This document shows, piece after piece, positions 34,481 to 34,947 of a stretch of DNA of 34,947 nt. The DNA comes from Candidatus Gastranaerophilales bacterium. Lineage in GTDB: Bacteria > Cyanobacteriota > Vampirovibrionia > Gastranaerophilales > Gastranaerophilaceae. The translations under genes and the position numbers were made by a program. Under the pieces are notes generated by a model, which did not search any database, had not been told where the DNA came from, and worked only from the letters and a program-made list of their open reading frames with translations. Every line of letters begins with the position of its first letter. The first letter of the stretch is position 1. The stretch covers positions 1 to 34,947 of the forward strand of contig CALUWD010000019.1 in the NCBI GenBank assembly GCA_944324385.1, given 5' to 3'.

Positions 34481-34947
34481 ATGTTAGATAATTTAACTCA
34501 ATCATCACAAAGTATTGTAATTAACGCTCAAGAAATTGCAAAAGAATATTCAAATTCTTTTATTGAGCCTTTGCACATTTTATATGCAATTTCGCTAAGC
34601 TCTGAAAGCTCAGCTGCTGATTTGATGAGCGACTTAAAACTCAACACAATGCTTTTTAAAGACGACATTAAAGCTGCAATAAATAATTTAGCAAAAGTAA
34701 GCAATCAAGGCGAAATTTATTTTTCAAAAGAAACTGCTCAAGTATTTGAACTTGCAAACACTGAGGCTAAAAATTTAAAAGACAAATTCATCTCGCCTGA
34801 GCATTTGCTCCTTGCACTTTGCGATTTTGCACAAAACGCTCAAAACAGTGCAAACTCTGATATAGTAAGGATTTTCAATAAATTTTCAATAACAAAAGAC
34901 AAAGTATTACTCTCAATGAAAAAAATAAGGGGGGATAAAAAAGTGGA
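34481..34947 (+). CDS. clpB: ClpB-like disaggregase, N-terminal part (3' end outside window)
   Basis: 155 residues are visible. They form a Clp N-terminal repeat domain: LTQSSQSIVINAQEIAKEYSNSFIEPLHILYAISL, then a second repeat with ISPEHLLLALCDFA, and the boundary MKKIRGDKKV where ClpB proteins enter the first AAA+ domain. ClpB with DnaK rescues aggregated protein after heat stress. ClpA/ClpC share this N-domain, but the IRG-x-x-x-V junction and the absence of a nearby ctsR/mcs operon favour ClpB. The start has AAGGA 7 bases upstream, buried in the hairpin at 34436-34477. Confidence 0.8.
   Translation, partial: MLDNLTQSSQSIVINAQEIAKEYSNSFIEPLHILYAISLSSESSAADLMSDLKLNTMLFKDDIKAAINNLAKVSNQGEIYFSKETAQVFELANTEAKNLKDKFISPEHLLLALCDFAQNAQNSANSDIVRIFNKFSITKDKVLLSMKKIRGDKKV

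Overview
The window is a low-GC, densely coded bacterial chromosome segment. The best guess for its source is an anaerobic, gut-type member of the non-photosynthetic sister lineage of Cyanobacteria (Vampirovibrionia/Gastranaerophilales). Pointers to this are SLH-domain protein next to Gram-negative gmhA, reverse rubrerythrin with a PerR-type regulator, flagellar genes, and large glycine-rich proteins with a type IV prepilin leader and a DUF1566/C-type-lectin-like domain. This assignment is inference; no 16S or other diagnostic marker is present.

Left part (1-7172), the accessory-looking region: the 3' end of a glycine-rich surface protein gene, an intergenic stretch with several dyads, and an orphan 207-bp copy (1074-1280) of the variable lectin segment. 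Then come ahcY(-) and a PEP carboxykinase gene(+). Next is a small XRE regulator(-) divergent from a complete 794-aa prepilin-like glycine-rich protein (4730-7114) that contains the matching variable segment (5614-5829). A 25-bp near-perfect palindrome lies between regulator and surface gene. The orphan copy is rich in AAC/AAT codons, and the differences from the gene copy fall mainly at its adenines. That is the pattern of a diversity-generating retroelement template repeat, although codon-sized indels and some non-A changes also allow a pilS-like silent-cassette model. No reverse transcriptase is in view.

Middle (7243-13571): glycolysis (pgk, pgi), a YuiF/NhaC-type permease, a stand-alone CheR-like methyltransferase, gmhA, and a perR-reverse rubrerythrin operon with a clear Fur/PerR box over its promoter.

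Flagellar block (13620-19203): on the minus strand an unknown secreted protein, then motA, motB, fliL and fliN. Divergently on the plus strand are fliJ, a FliK-like gene and a FlgF/FlgG-family rod/hook gene, preceded by an excellent sigma-28 promoter (TAAA...N11...GCCGATAA).

Right part (19200-34947): a minus-strand run AI-2E-family transporter, radical SAM protein, tyrS, cysK, cysE. A plus-strand run follows with lysA, cdaA, a 70-aa unknown, a metallo-beta-lactamase-fold hydrolase and cdd. Then come nanE-nanK on minus, tig-clpP-clpX on plus, an SLH-domain envelope protein, and the 5' end of a clpB-like gene whose ribosome binding site lies inside a 12-bp-stem hairpin. No tRNA, rRNA, CRISPR array or transposase was seen.
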